DNA of 64,000 bases. Source: Nocardioides sp. YR527 (GTDB lineage Bacteria > Actinomycetota > Actinomycetes > Propionibacteriales > Nocardioidaceae). The stretch's first letter is position 1. Every line of letters starts with the position of its first letter. The position numbers and the translations under genes are program-made. The notes beneath the pieces are model-generated. The model did no database searches and was not told the origin of the DNA. It was given only the letters and a program-made list of their open reading frames with translations. Below are positions 7,325-18,196 of the stretch, piece by piece. The DNA is taken from contig NZ_FNFN01000002.1 in the NCBI RefSeq assembly GCF_900101045.1, positions 744,001 through 808,000 on the forward strand. Direction: 5' to 3'.

Positions 7325-8535
7325 GTAACGCCGGCGGCCAGCAGAAGGCTCGTCGGGCCCGTGGTGATGGCGGTGTCCGTTGGGACGAGAAGCGGCAGCG
7401 CTACATCGCTGAGAAGACGGTTGGCTTCGACGGACGCGGTAAGCGCATCGTCAAGACCGGCACCGGAACCAGCGAATCGGCGGCCCTGCGCAAACTGCGG
7501 GAGCGCATCCGGGAGTACGAGGCTGGACTGATGCCTGCTGCTCATCGGGTGACGGTGGCTCAGGTGTGTGAGGACTGGCTGAAGTTTGAGCGCTCGGATG
7601 TGGGGGAGAAGACGAAGGAGGGTGACAGCGACAAGTACCGGGTGCATATCAAGCCGCACCTGGGTGGCCGTCGTCTCAAAGATCTCCGGCCTGATGAGGT
7701 GGACCGCTGGTTGCTCAAGTTGTCGTCAGACTTGTCGACGTCGACGATAAAGCAGGTTCGTTCCGTGCTTCGACGCTCGATCAATCGGGCCGTTAAGCGT
7801 GGTCTTGCTGAGCGCAACGTGGTCGAACTGTGTCCGGCTCCGAAGGGTCGGACTGGTCGGCCGTCGAAGTCTTTGACCTTGCAGCAGGCTTCCGACATCT
7901 TGGAGAAGACGCGCAAGCATCACATGCATCCCTACATCGCGGTGTCGCTGCTCGTCGGCGTACGTCCCGAGGAGGTTCGGGCGCTGCGGTGGGATCGTGT
8001 GCACCTTGACGAAGACACTCCGTACATCGAGGTGTGGCGCTCGGTGCGGGCCGGCGGAGACACGAAGACGAAGAAGTCCAAGCGGACCCTCGCAGTCTCG
8101 GGATACGTCGCGGCCATGTTGGAGCGGCAACGCCAGGCGCAAGCCAAGATTCGGGCTCGCGTTGGTGACCAATGGCAGAACAACGACCTGGTGTTTCCAT
8201 CTCTCGTGGGAACCGAGCAGGACGCCCACAACGTACGCCGGATGTTTCGCGACGCTCTCCGCCTCGTGCCCGGGATCGATCCCGACGAGTGGGTTCCGTA
8301 CGAGCTGCGGCACTCCTTCGTCTCGATCCTGTCCGAGCGGGGGATGCCGGTCGAAGAGATCTCGCGACTCATGGGACACAAGGGCACGGCTGTGACTGAG
8401 CTGGTCTACCGCCACGAACTCCGGCCGGTGATCGAGTCCGGGGCCAGTGTCATGGACAGCGTCTTTCCGCTCTCCGTCGAGGACGCTGACGAAGACAACG
8501 CAGATGAGGAGGGCGACGACAATGACGCGGCGTAG
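7321..8535 (+). CDS. int: Site-specific tyrosine recombinase (AICE integrase)
   Basis: 404 residues. An N-terminal arm-binding region (residues 10-60) and a SAM-like core-binding domain (70-175) precede the catalytic domain. Visible active-site residues are the first Arg in GVRPEEVRALRW (near 215), the KTKKSKRT lysine region (near 250), the second Arg in YELRHSF (R330, where Tyr replaces the usual first His of HxxR), the GHKG histidine, and the nucleophile in LVYRH (Y363). The acidic tail is unusual. It lies 81 bp from the 3' end of tRNA-Ala, so that tRNA is the probable attachment site. Confidence 0.93.
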   Translation: MSNAGGQQKARRARGDGGVRWDEKRQRYIAEKTVGFDGRGKRIVKTGTGTSESAALRKLRERIREYEAGLMPAAHRVTVAQVCEDWLKFERSDVGEKTKEGDSDKYRVHIKPHLGGRRLKDLRPDEVDRWLLKLSSDLSTSTIKQVRSVLRRSINRAVKRGLAERNVVELCPAPKGRTGRPSKSLTLQQASDILEKTRKHHMHPYIAVSLLVGVRPEEVRALRWDRVHLDEDTPYIEVWRSVRAGGDTKTKKSKRTLAVSGYVAAMLERQRQAQAKIRARVGDQWQNNDLVFPSLVGTEQDAHNVRRMFRDALRLVPGIDPDEWVPYELRHSFVSILSERGMPVEEISRLMGHKGTAVTELVYRHELRPVIESGASVMDSVFPLSVEDADEDNADEEGDDNDAA

Positions 8536-8640
8536 TCAGGCAGTTCGTCAGGATCTGGCCCTGTGGCCGCTGACCCCGGGTCACTCGCTTTCGCGTTTTG
8601 CCTGGTCAGACTGGGTGGAGCGTAGGGGACTCGAACCCCT
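8536..8640. other. Probable attachment site region (int/tRNA-Ala junction)
   Basis: Between the integrase stop and the tRNA-Ala 3' end nothing else is coded. AICEs of this family recombine within the 3' part of a tRNA gene, so the core should be the T-arm and acceptor end at about 8616-8640. The partner copy must lie left of the window and I could not find it here. Confidence 0.5.
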
Positions 8641-8688
8641 AACCCCCTGCTTGCAAAGCAGGTGCGCTACCAATTGCGCCAACGCCCC
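8616..8688 (-). tRNA. tRNA-Ala(TGC)
   Basis: The reverse strand folds as a 73-nt cloverleaf: acceptor GGGGCGT pairs with ACGCTCC, the D-arm is GCGC/GCGC, the anticodon stem is CCTGC/GCAGG around loop TTTGCAA (anticodon TGC), and the T-arm is AGGGG/CCCCT with TTCGAGT. CCA is not encoded. The tRNA-Ile and tRNA-Ala pair downstream of gyrA matches the ileT-alaT position known in mycobacteria. Its 3' end faces the integrase. Confidence 0.96.
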
Positions 8689-8705
8689 GGACGGGTGTCC
8701 GTCGG

Positions 8706-8825
8706 TCAGTTCACCTTGTCGGTCGCCGCGGCCCAGTGACCCTTCTCGGGGTTGGACTGGTCGAGCTTCTTCTTGGCGAGGATGATGCCAGCCGCGGCCA
8801 GCAGTACGAGGACGATCTTCTTCAT
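8706..8825 (-). CDS. DLW-39 family small protein
   Basis: 39 residues: a hydrophobic N-terminal helix ([20 protein letters not shown]) and a short tail ending WAAATDKVN. Length, helix and the terminal Trp-x-x-Ala-Thr-Asp pattern fit the actinobacterial DLW-39 family, which usually sits near gyrA and tRNA-Ala as here. The ATG follows GGAG at good spacing. It is probably a single-pass membrane micro-protein with no known function. Confidence 0.8.
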   Translation of the reverse strand: MKKIVLVLLAAAGIILAKKKLDQSNPEKGHWAAATDKVN

Positions 8826-8905
8826 GTCATCTCCTGCGAGTCGTGGTGAGCATTGCTGCCCGTTAGACCTGGAAAGCGTACCGGCCCGCCCTGAAGCGTA
8901 CGAAA

Positions 8906-9853
8906 TCAACCGGCCTCGGGGTCGGGCGCCAGGCCCAGGGAGGCGATGGGGGTGCAGGTCATGTGGGTGCTCGCCCACATCCGGCCGGTCACCAGCCCGA
9001 ACCCGTACGCCGAGGGCCGGCTGTAGGGGGAGGCGCCGGACTCGTAGGTGGCGATGAGCTCGCCCGAGACCTCGACGATCGCCTCGGCCATGTTGGGGAA
9101 CTTGAACTTGCGCCGGACCGCGCCGACACCGCCGTCGGACCTCCGCTCGCAGACGAAGATGGTGCTCGGGCGGTGGCGGCCGAACGAGGAGGAGAAGACG
9201 TACTCGTCGCGGCGTACGACGACGCCTTGGACCTTGGGCGGAGTGGTCGTCGAGAGGACCGGCTCGGAGAAGTCCCACTCGCCGTTCGCACCCTTCGCGT
9301 AGGCGAACAGCGTCTGGTTGCCGAAGCCCCCCACGTAGAGGCGGTCTCCACGGATCCGGCAGTAGGAGCCGGCCGCCACCTTCGCAGGCGCCTCGATCGG
9401 CTCGACCTCGGCGCCCTTCGCCGCCCCACGGATGGCCGAGAGCGAATAGCGGTAGAGCCGACCGGTGCCGCCGCCGGCACCCTTCGAGACCCAGACGTCG
9501 TCGCCGTCGGTCGCGACCCCGCCGGCGTGACCGGGGCCGGCCTTGCCCTGGTGGCCCACGAGCAGCACCTCGGCGGCGGACTTGCCGCTCTTCAGGTCGA
9601 CCAGCACCAGCGCCGAACCCTTGTCGTGGGAGTAGTAGCTCTGGGCCAGCAGGTTGGTGCCCGGGTCGTAGCCCAGCCCCTGCGGCGTCCAGTCGTCGGT
9701 GCCCCCGGTGGCGAGGGTGTTGGGGATGAGCGGGCCGACGCGACCACCCAGCCGCTGCCCCCACCTGTCGGTGCGCTTCATCCCGCCCTTGACCCACCGG
9801 CGCGTACGTCCTGGGATCGAATCGAGGTCGAACGGAAGGTCGATCTTCGTCAT
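8906..9853 (-). CDS. Beta-propeller-like protein of unknown function
   Basis: 315 residues with no clear signal peptide. Repeated strand-turn segments such as [56 protein letters not shown] and [17 protein letters not shown] resemble propeller blades of the SMP-30/PQQ-like type, each carrying a short WV or LYV strand. No catalytic motif is evident. It is divergent from the metallo-beta-lactamase-fold gene 72 bp away, so the two may share a control region. Function is unknown. Confidence 0.75.
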   Translation of the reverse strand: MTKIDLPFDLDSIPGRTRRWVKGGMKRTDRWGQRLGGRVGPLIPNTLATGGTDDWTPQGLGYDPGTNLLAQSYYSHDKGSALVLVDLKSGKSAAEVLLVGHQGKAGPGHAGGVATDGDDVWVSKGAGGGTGRLYRYSLSAIRGAAKGAEVEPIEAPAKVAAGSYCRIRGDRLYVGGFGNQTLFAYAKGANGEWDFSEPVLSTTTPPKVQGVVVRRDEYVFSSSFGRHRPSTIFVCERRSDGGVGAVRRKFKFPNMAEAIVEVSGELIATYESGASPYSRPSAYGFGLVTGRMWASTHMTCTPIASLGLAPDPEAG

Positions 9854-9925
9854 GACGGTGATGTTCGCACGCGGTTCCTACCCTGGTCGGATGGCCCGCC
9901 GTCCTGCGGTCGGTACGTTCCCTGT

Positions 9926-10885
9926 GTGACCAGCGATCCCACTGCGACTCCTGCCACCCCGACGCCCCGCGAGATGGCTGGTGCCCTGGGCGGATTCGCC
10001 CGCGGCCTGCTGCGGCCGCGGCGACCCGACGAGCGGCTTCTCGCGTCCATCACCGATGCCGGCCTGCCCCAGGGCGACCGAACGGTGACGGTCAGCACGA
10101 TGCCCCAAGTCCCGCGCAGCCTGCCCGCGGGCGGCCTCATCGAGGGCGCCGGCCTCCGCCGGTCCGTACGCAACGCGATGACCTGCTTCGTCATCACACA
10201 TCCCGAGGCGACATTCGTCGTCGATCCGTCCTACTGCCGCGACGCCCCCTCGCGGGCCTTGGCCGAGCTCCCGGCCATGCTGCGACGCCTGGTCACGCCG
10301 CCGGCCGACACCATTCCCACCGTCGACTCGCTGCGAACCGCGCTGGTCGAGCCGGACTTCGCCCTCCCGACCCACGCACACTGGGACCACGTCTGCGGCC
10401 TCCTGGACCTCCCCGGTCTCCCGGTACACCTCCGCACCACCGAGCGCGACTGGATCCTCGGCCCCGGTCGCCCACCCGTCGGGGGAGTACGTCCGGCCCT
10501 CACCGATGGCCGGCCCGTGGAGACGTACGACCTCGACGGGCCGCCCGTCGCCACCTTCACCGCCTCCCACGACCTGTTCGGCGACAGCTCCGTCCTGCTC
10601 GTGGAGCTCGCCGGCCATACGCCGGGCAGCATCGGCGTCCTCGCCCGGACCGCGTCCGGCTGGGTCCTGATCGCCGGCGACGCCGCCTGGCACTACGACC
10701 AGATCGACCTGATCAGACAGAAGCCGGCCTTCCCCGGAGACCTCGTCGACGAGGACCGAGACGCCGCCTTCGCCACCCTCCACCGCCTGCACCTGGCTCG
10801 CCATCTGATGCGGGTCGTGCCGACCCACGACCACGACGCGTCCGGCCGACTCGGGGTGGCGGATGGTGGTCATCCGCCCCGGTGA
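9926..10885 (+). CDS. Metallo-beta-lactamase-fold hydrolase
   Basis: 319 residues from a GTG. The metal ligands are visible: [12 protein letters not shown] (the HxHxDH signature, near residue 150), HTPGSIGVL (third His), GDAAWH (bridging Asp) and PTHDHDA (late His). This is the two-metal site of the lactonase/glyoxalase II branch. A likely reaction is hydrolysis of a lactone or thioester, but the substrate cannot be read from the sequence. No export signal is evident. The long in-frame extension upstream runs antisense through the neighbouring gene and is not expected to be translated. Confidence 0.85.
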   Translation: MTSDPTATPATPTPREMAGALGGFARGLLRPRRPDERLLASITDAGLPQGDRTVTVSTMPQVPRSLPAGGLIEGAGLRRSVRNAMTCFVITHPEATFVVDPSYCRDAPSRALAELPAMLRRLVTPPADTIPTVDSLRTALVEPDFALPTHAHWDHVCGLLDLPGLPVHLRTTERDWILGPGRPPVGGVRPALTDGRPVETYDLDGPPVATFTASHDLFGDSSVLLVELAGHTPGSIGVLARTASGWVLIAGDAAWHYDQIDLIRQKPAFPGDLVDEDRDAAFATLHRLHLARHLMRVVPTHDHDASGRLGVADGGHPPR

Positions 10886-11005
10886 GGAGAGACCTAGGCC
10901 ACGACAACCAGCGGCGTTCGTCCCTGCCGATTCCTGCCCGGGTGCGATGTGCTCGAGATCGAGGATGTGAACCTCCGGGACGCGGCTGAGGAGGAAGTGG
11001 TTTCG

Positions 11006-11938
11006 GTGAGCGCGATTGCGGTATCCGGACTGGTGAAGGACTTCGGGTCCGGGACGAGGGCCCTGGACGGCCTCGATCTGAGGGTCGAGACAGGTGAGGT
11101 GCACGGCTTCCTGGGGCCGAACGGATCGGGAAAGACCACCACGATCCGCGTCCTACTCGGAGTGTTGCGCGCCGACGCCGGGAAGGTCGCCGTGCTCGAC
11201 GGCGACCCCTGGCGCGATGCGGTGGCGTTGCACCGACGGCTGGCATACGTGCCGGGCGAGGTGAACCTGTGGCCGAACCTCACCGGCGGTGAGGTGATCG
11301 ACCTGTTGGCTGACCTGCGGGGCGGGCTCGACCCAGTCCGTCGGGAGGACCTGCTCGAGCGCTTCAAGCTCGACCCCACCAAGAAGATCCGGGCCTATTC
11401 GAAGGGCAACCGGCAGAAGGTCGCCCTGGTCGCCGCCTTCGCCTCTGACGTGGAGCTCTACCTGCTCGACGAGCCGACGTCGGGGTTGGACCCGCTGATG
11501 GAGGCGGTCTTCCAGGAGGTCGTACAGGACCTGCGCGCTGCCGGGCGAAGCATCCTGCTGTCCAGCCACATCCTGTCCGAGGTGGAGGCGTTGTGCGATC
11601 GCGTGACCATCATCCGCGCCGGTCGGGCCGCCGAGTCCGGCACGTTCGAGGAGCTGCGCCACCTCACCCGTACGTCGGTGGTCGTCGACACCGTCAGGCC
11701 GATCGAGGCGGTGACCCGCTGGACCGGCGTCCATGACGCGCATGTCCACGACGGGCACGCGGAGTTCAGCGTCGACGCGGGCGAGCTGAACCCCGTGCTC
11801 CAGCGCTTGGTCGGCCTGCAGGTGCGGTCGATGACCACCTCACCTCCCACCCTGGAGGAGCTCTTCTTGCGGCACTACGGCGAGGACGGATCGACTCCCG
11901 ATCGCACCGGCAGCTCCGGGGTGGTGGGGAGTCGATGA
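11006..11938 (+). CDS. ABC exporter ATP-binding protein
   Basis: 310 residues from the GTG at 11006, preceded by GAGGAGG; an in-frame GTG at 10949 would add 19 poorly conserved residues. Walker A is GPNGSGKTT. The signature motif reads YSKGNRQKV instead of LSGGQ, a common variant in antibiotic and lipid exporters. Walker B with the D-loop is LYLLDEPTSGLDPL, and the switch His lies in LLSSHIL. The C-terminal 80 residues form the small DrrA-like accessory domain. It is coupled to the permease by ATGA. Together they form an ABC-2 type exporter. Confidence 0.9.
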   Translation: MSAIAVSGLVKDFGSGTRALDGLDLRVETGEVHGFLGPNGSGKTTTIRVLLGVLRADAGKVAVLDGDPWRDAVALHRRLAYVPGEVNLWPNLTGGEVIDLLADLRGGLDPVRREDLLERFKLDPTKKIRAYSKGNRQKVALVAAFASDVELYLLDEPTSGLDPLMEAVFQEVVQDLRAAGRSILLSSHILSEVEALCDRVTIIRAGRAAESGTFEELRHLTRTSVVVDTVRPIEAVTRWTGVHDAHVHDGHAEFSVDAGELNPVLQRLVGLQVRSMTTSPPTLEELFLRHYGEDGSTPDRTGSSGVVGSR

Positions 11939-13560
11939 CGGGCTTCACCGGGACGTTACGGCTGGTACGGCTCGCGCTCCGGCGCGACCGGATCGTGCTT
12001 CTTGCCTGGATCCTCGGGATGGCGGGGTTCCTGGCAGCGACGACTGCGCTGTTCGACGACAACTACACGACACATCCGGAGCTGCTGGGACCCGATACCC
12101 AGATCGTGGTGGAGAACCCGGGCATGCGGGTGCTCGGCCTGGTGACCGGCGCCAGCGTCGGTGCGTACACCCTGCACCGCGACGCCCTGACCCTGGCTGT
12201 GCTCGCCGCCATGATGAGCGTCCTCGCGGTGGTCCGGCACACCCGCCAGGCCGAGGAGCTCGGCCGGCAGGAGATGCTTGCCGCGGGCGTCGTCGGCCGA
12301 TACGCGTCACTGACCGCAGCCGTGATCGTCGCTCTCGCCGCCGACACCGGCCTGGCCGTGATGCTCGGGCTTGCCATGGCCGTCACGGGCCAGGCCTTGG
12401 CCGGTTCGCTCGTGGGAGGCGCATCGATCGCTCTCGTGGGGGTGGCCTTCACCGGTGTCGCCGCGGTGACATCTCAGTTGGCGTCCACCGCCCGCGGCGC
12501 GATCGGCTTCGCCGGTGCCACTCTCGGCGTCTCGTTCATGTTCGTGGCTCTGGGCAACATGCTCGGGACCGTGGACTCCGCCGCTCTCCGCGTCAGCAGC
12601 GCCTGGCCGGCGTGGCTCTCCCCGATCGGCTGGGGCCAGCAGATGAGGCCGTTCGCCGACAATCTCTGGTGGCCGGTGGCTCTGGGCGGGATCGTCACGG
12701 CCATGCTCTTCGGGCTGGCGCTCGTGCTCATCGACCGGCGTGACGTGGGCCGGGGGATTTGGCCCGAACGGCGCGGCGCGGCGCATGCGAGTCCCGCACT
12801 GCTGAGCCCCACTGGCCTGGTCTGGCGGCTGCAGCGTGGTGTCCTTCTGGGCTGGGCGATCGGCATGGTCGGATTCGGGCTGATCTTCGGGGCGCTGAGC
12901 GACCGGATCCAGGGGCTCGAGGGAGCGGCGACGGAGTGGTACGAGACGTTCGGCGGTGATGCTGACCTGCTCGGCGCCTACTGGGCGTCGATGATGCAGA
13001 TCGCCGGGATGGCCGTGGCGATCTATGTCGTCTCACTGTTGCTGCGTCTACGCCACGACGAGGCGCAGGGCACCCTGGAACCCCTCCTCGGCACCGCCGT
13101 CTCCAGGCTGCGCTGGCTCGGTGCGTACGCGGCGAACGCGCTGGTCGGGGCCACGTCCCTGATGCTCCTCTATGCCGCGGCGATGAGCCTTGCCGGCGGG
13201 CAGGCGCTGGGTGGGACCGCATCGCTGCTGGGCGACCTGGTCGGCGCCGCGCTCGTTCAGCTTCCCGCCATCGGCGTGCTCGGTGCAGCAGTCGTCACCG
13301 TCGTCATGGTGCTGCCGCGGTGGTCCGTCGGCCTGTCCTGGCTGCTGGTGGTGTTCTGCGTCTTCGTCGGACCGATGTTCGGCCCCTCCTTGGGGCTTCC
13401 CTCCTGGCTGTCGGACCTCTCGCCGTTCAGCCGTGTGCCGAACGCGCCGGCCGTCGCGATCAGCTACGGCCCGGTCCTGGGCCTGGTCGTGACCAGCGTG
13501 GTGCTGGGCTTGGCCGGAGCCCTTGCCCTGCGCCGACGAGACCTGTCGCTCCCGGCATGA
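11935..13560 (+). CDS. ABC-2 type exporter permease
   Basis: 541 residues with about twelve hydrophobic segments arranged as two six-helix halves around a cytoplasmic linker (VLIDRRDVGRGIWPERRGAA near residue 270). This is the organisation of the actinobacterial polyketide-antibiotic exporter permeases. The ATG overlaps the ATPase stop. The substrate is unknown. A self-resistance or lipid-export role is a family-level guess, because no biosynthetic genes are nearby. Confidence 0.87.
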   Translation: MTGFTGTLRLVRLALRRDRIVLLAWILGMAGFLAATTALFDDNYTTHPELLGPDTQIVVENPGMRVLGLVTGASVGAYTLHRDALTLAVLAAMMSVLAVVRHTRQAEELGRQEMLAAGVVGRYASLTAAVIVALAADTGLAVMLGLAMAVTGQALAGSLVGGASIALVGVAFTGVAAVTSQLASTARGAIGFAGATLGVSFMFVALGNMLGTVDSAALRVSSAWPAWLSPIGWGQQMRPFADNLWWPVALGGIVTAMLFGLALVLIDRRDVGRGIWPERRGAAHASPALLSPTGLVWRLQRGVLLGWAIGMVGFGLIFGALSDRIQGLEGAATEWYETFGGDADLLGAYWASMMQIAGMAVAIYVVSLLLRLRHDEAQGTLEPLLGTAVSRLRWLGAYAANALVGATSLMLLYAAAMSLAGGQALGGTASLLGDLVGAALVQLPAIGVLGAAVVTVVMVLPRWSVGLSWLLVVFCVFVGPMFGPSLGLPSWLSDLSPFSRVPNAPAVAISYGPVLGLVVTSVVLGLAGALALRRRDLSLPA

Positions 13561-13578
13561 CGGGCCGACGGGCGGCCT

Positions 13579-13615
13579 GAAAAAGCAGAAACGCCCCGAA
13601 CCGGAGTCCAGGGCG
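13579..13615 (-). terminator. Intrinsic terminator of tRNA-Ile
   Basis: On the reverse strand, arms CGCCC and GGGCG (13592-13615) are followed by TTTCTGCTTTTT, 8 nt beyond the tRNA-Ile 3' end. This is a classic hairpin plus T-tract. Confidence 0.65.
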
Positions 13616-13622
13616 AGTGCTG

Positions 13623-13696
13623 TGCGCTTAGGAGGACTTGAACCTCCGACCCCCACATTATCAGTGTGGTGCTCTAACCGTCTGAGCTATAAGCGC
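13623..13696 (-). tRNA. tRNA-Ile(GAT)
   Basis: A 74-nt cloverleaf on the reverse strand: acceptor GCGCTTA pairs with TAAGCGC, the anticodon stem is CCACA/TGTGG around loop CTGATAA (anticodon GAT), and the T-arm is GGAGG/CCTCC with TTCAAGT. CCA is not encoded. It lies between gyrA and tRNA-Ala, the conserved actinobacterial arrangement. Confidence 0.96.
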
Positions 13697-13790
13697 AGGT
13701 GCCAGCCGGGGGTGGAAGCCCCACCAGCAGGCGAGAAGAAACATTACCCGCCTGCCGCCCGCGGAACCAAAACGGTGACACCCTGCCCAG

Positions 13791-13812
13791 CCTGGGGAGG
13801 TTTGTCCGAACC
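13791..13812 (+). repeat. Direct repeat copy upstream of the AbiEi-like gene
   Basis: This 22-nt stretch (starting CCTGGGGAGG, ending TTGTCCGAACC) recurs with one mismatch at 14835-14856, just after the stop of the gene it precedes. Only the downstream copy is part of a perfect hairpin. Confidence 0.7.
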
Positions 13813-13849
13813 TGGCTCCGAGAGCCTTCCCCAGGGCTAGGGTGCCAAC

Positions 13850-14833
13850 ATGTCCGACTCGGAGGACCTGCAGGCGATCTTCGCGCGTGAGGATGCGGCG
13901 CGGATGCTGGACGCTCAGCGGCGGATGCAGGACGGAGTCGCGAGCCGTGCCCAGCTCACCGCGGGCGGCCTGAGCAGGGTCGACATCGAGCGGGCCGTAC
14001 GTCGCAACGAGCTCCGCCGGGTGCATCCGCGCGTCTACATCGACCACACCGGGCCGCTCACCTGGGAGCAGCGGGCGTGGGCCGCGGTGCTCTACGCCGA
14101 CCCGGCCGTGCTGTGTCGAGAGAGCCTCGAGGCGCCCAGGGGCCGTGACGACGGCCGACCGATCCACGTCGCCATCGACCACTCCCGCAAGGTGATGCCT
14201 CAGCCAGGCATCGTCATCCACAGGATGCGCGGCCTCAAACTCAAGGCGTACGGCGGCACACCACCACGCCTCAGGGTCGAGGACAACGCGCTGGCCATGG
14301 CGAACGAAGCCAAGTCCGAGATCGACGCGATCGCGCGGGTCGCCGAAGCGGCCAGTAGACCGTACGTCACCGCGAAGACGCTTCGGGCCGCCCTGGAGCG
14401 CGCACATTCCCTACGCCGCCGCAAGCTCATCCAAGCGCTGGTGGACGATCTCGAGGACGGCACACATTCAGTGCTCGAGCACGGCTACCTCACCAAGGTC
14501 GAGCGGGCGCACGGGCTGCCTGAGGGGCGACGGCAGGCGCCCCGGCGCGGCTCGACCGGCACCCAGTTCCGTGACGTGGAGTACGAGGCGTACGCCCTCG
14601 TGGTCGAGCTCGACGGAGCGCTCGGTCACGACACCTGGCGCGACCAGGCCCGCGATGCCGGACGCTCGTTGGACGATCTCGCGGAACTCGGGGCGGTCAC
14701 CGCGCGACTGCGGTTCCACCAGGTGTTCGATACGCCGTGTCAGACAGCAGACCGCGTGGGACGCATCCTCATCAGGAACGGCTGGAGCGGGCCGGTGCAG
14801 ACGTGCAGCGACAACTGCCACCTGAACAAATGA
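13850..14833 (+). CDS. Orphan AbiEi-like antitoxin-domain protein with nuclease-like C-terminus
   Basis: 327 residues. The first 60 (DGVASRAQLTAGGLSRVDIERAVRRNELRRVHPRVYI) form the winged-helix domain of type IV AbiEi antitoxins. The C-terminal part has an EYEAYALVVELDGALGH..WRDQARDAGR segment resembling the E-x-D/H core of DUF559/Vsr-type endonuclease folds. No AbiEii toxin gene is adjacent. It is bracketed by a repeated 22-nt sequence and a long hairpin. Relatives are widespread in actinobacteria as stand-alone genes of unknown role; defence or regulation is inferred. Confidence 0.72.
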   Translation: MSDSEDLQAIFAREDAARMLDAQRRMQDGVASRAQLTAGGLSRVDIERAVRRNELRRVHPRVYIDHTGPLTWEQRAWAAVLYADPAVLCRESLEAPRGRDDGRPIHVAIDHSRKVMPQPGIVIHRMRGLKLKAYGGTPPRLRVEDNALAMANEAKSEIDAIARVAEAASRPYVTAKTLRAALERAHSLRRRKLIQALVDDLEDGTHSVLEHGYLTKVERAHGLPEGRRQAPRRGSTGTQFRDVEYEAYALVVELDGALGHDTWRDQARDAGRSLDDLAELGAVTARLRFHQVFDTPCQTADRVGRILIRNGWSGPVQTCSDNCHLNK

Positions 14834-14881
14834 ACCTGGGGAGGGTTGTCCGAACCATGTTCGGACAACCCTCCCCAGGTT
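14833..14881. terminator. Long perfect hairpin between convergent genes
   Basis: A 22-bp perfect stem (14833-14854 with 14860-14881) and a 5-nt loop start in the stop codon of the AbiEi-like gene and end 16 bp before the DUF3566 stop. There is no T-tract. It can serve as a bidirectional terminator, but the stem is longer than needed for that. Confidence 0.65.
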
Positions 14882-14896
14882 GGAAGCAGGTGCGGC

Positions 14897-15453
14897 TCAG
14901 TTCTCGGTGAGCTCGACCTCGACGCCGCCCAGGAGCGCGGCTGCCATGTTGTAGAGGAACGCAGCGAGGGTGGCGACGGCGGTCATCAGGACGATGTTGA
15001 CCACCGAGACGACCATGGTGAAGCCCATGACGCGGGCGAGGCCGAGGTAGTCCTGGACGTTCCAGCCGGCGCTGGAGTCACCGACGACGTCCTGGACCGC
15101 CTGGTTGATCGAGTCCCACACACCGGCGGCACCGAGCACCGACCAGATCACGAAGACGGCGACGATCACCACGACGCTGAGCGCGATCGAGAGCAGGAAG
15201 GCCATCTTCATGACCGACCACGGGTCGATACGGCTCAGGCTCAACCGGGCCCGGCGAGCCGAGCCGCTGACCGCGTCCCGCTCCGCGCCGGCAGGGCCGG
15301 AGGTGCGGGCGGTGGAGGCCACCGCGGAGCTGGTACGCCTGGCCGCGTTGGCGACCGTGTCAGTGATCCGCTGGGTCACCGGCTGTGCTGCGGTCTCGTT
15401 CCGCTCGGTCATCGCGACTCCCCCAGTCGTGCGGTCGGCGGTGCGGTCCGTCA

Positions 15454-15454
<1 letters not shown>
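14897..15454 (-). CDS. DUF3566 transmembrane protein (Rv0007-like)
   Basis: 185 residues. About 75 disordered Arg/Thr/Ala-rich residues are followed by LSRIDPWSVMKMAFLLSIALSVVVIVAVFVIW and a second membrane helix (VMGFTMVVSVVNIVLMTAVATLAAFLYNMAAALLGG). That pair of helices around a DxxSVxK motif is DUF3566. The ATG overlaps the gyrA stop (TGATG), matching the gyrA-Rv0007 order of mycobacteria. An internal ATG at 15412 may be used instead. It is thought to be an envelope or cell-division associated protein; its function is unproven. Confidence 0.87.
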
Positions 15455-18153
<2,699 letters not shown>

Positions 18154-18196
18154 GATTTCACTTTCTGCGTGCGTCTATCGATATCTAGGGCGAGGC

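Larger units (their letters stand above)
1..8615. mobile_element. Right part of an integrated AICE (pSAM2-like element)
   Basis: The stretch carries the full AICE gene set in the usual order: GntR repressor, Pra-type activator, small accessory genes, FtsK/TraB-type translocase, rolling-circle Rep, excisionase and tyrosine integrase, ending 81 bp from the 3' end of a tRNA-Ala gene. No relaxase is seen, which fits the double-stranded DNA transfer mode known for AICEs. The left boundary and second attachment site lie outside the window, so element length is unknown. Confidence 0.88.

Noticed and set aside
8963..9925. Upstream extension of the metallo-beta-lactamase-fold frame
   Set aside because: This part is antisense to the propeller-like gene. 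The GTG at 9926 gives a normal family length.
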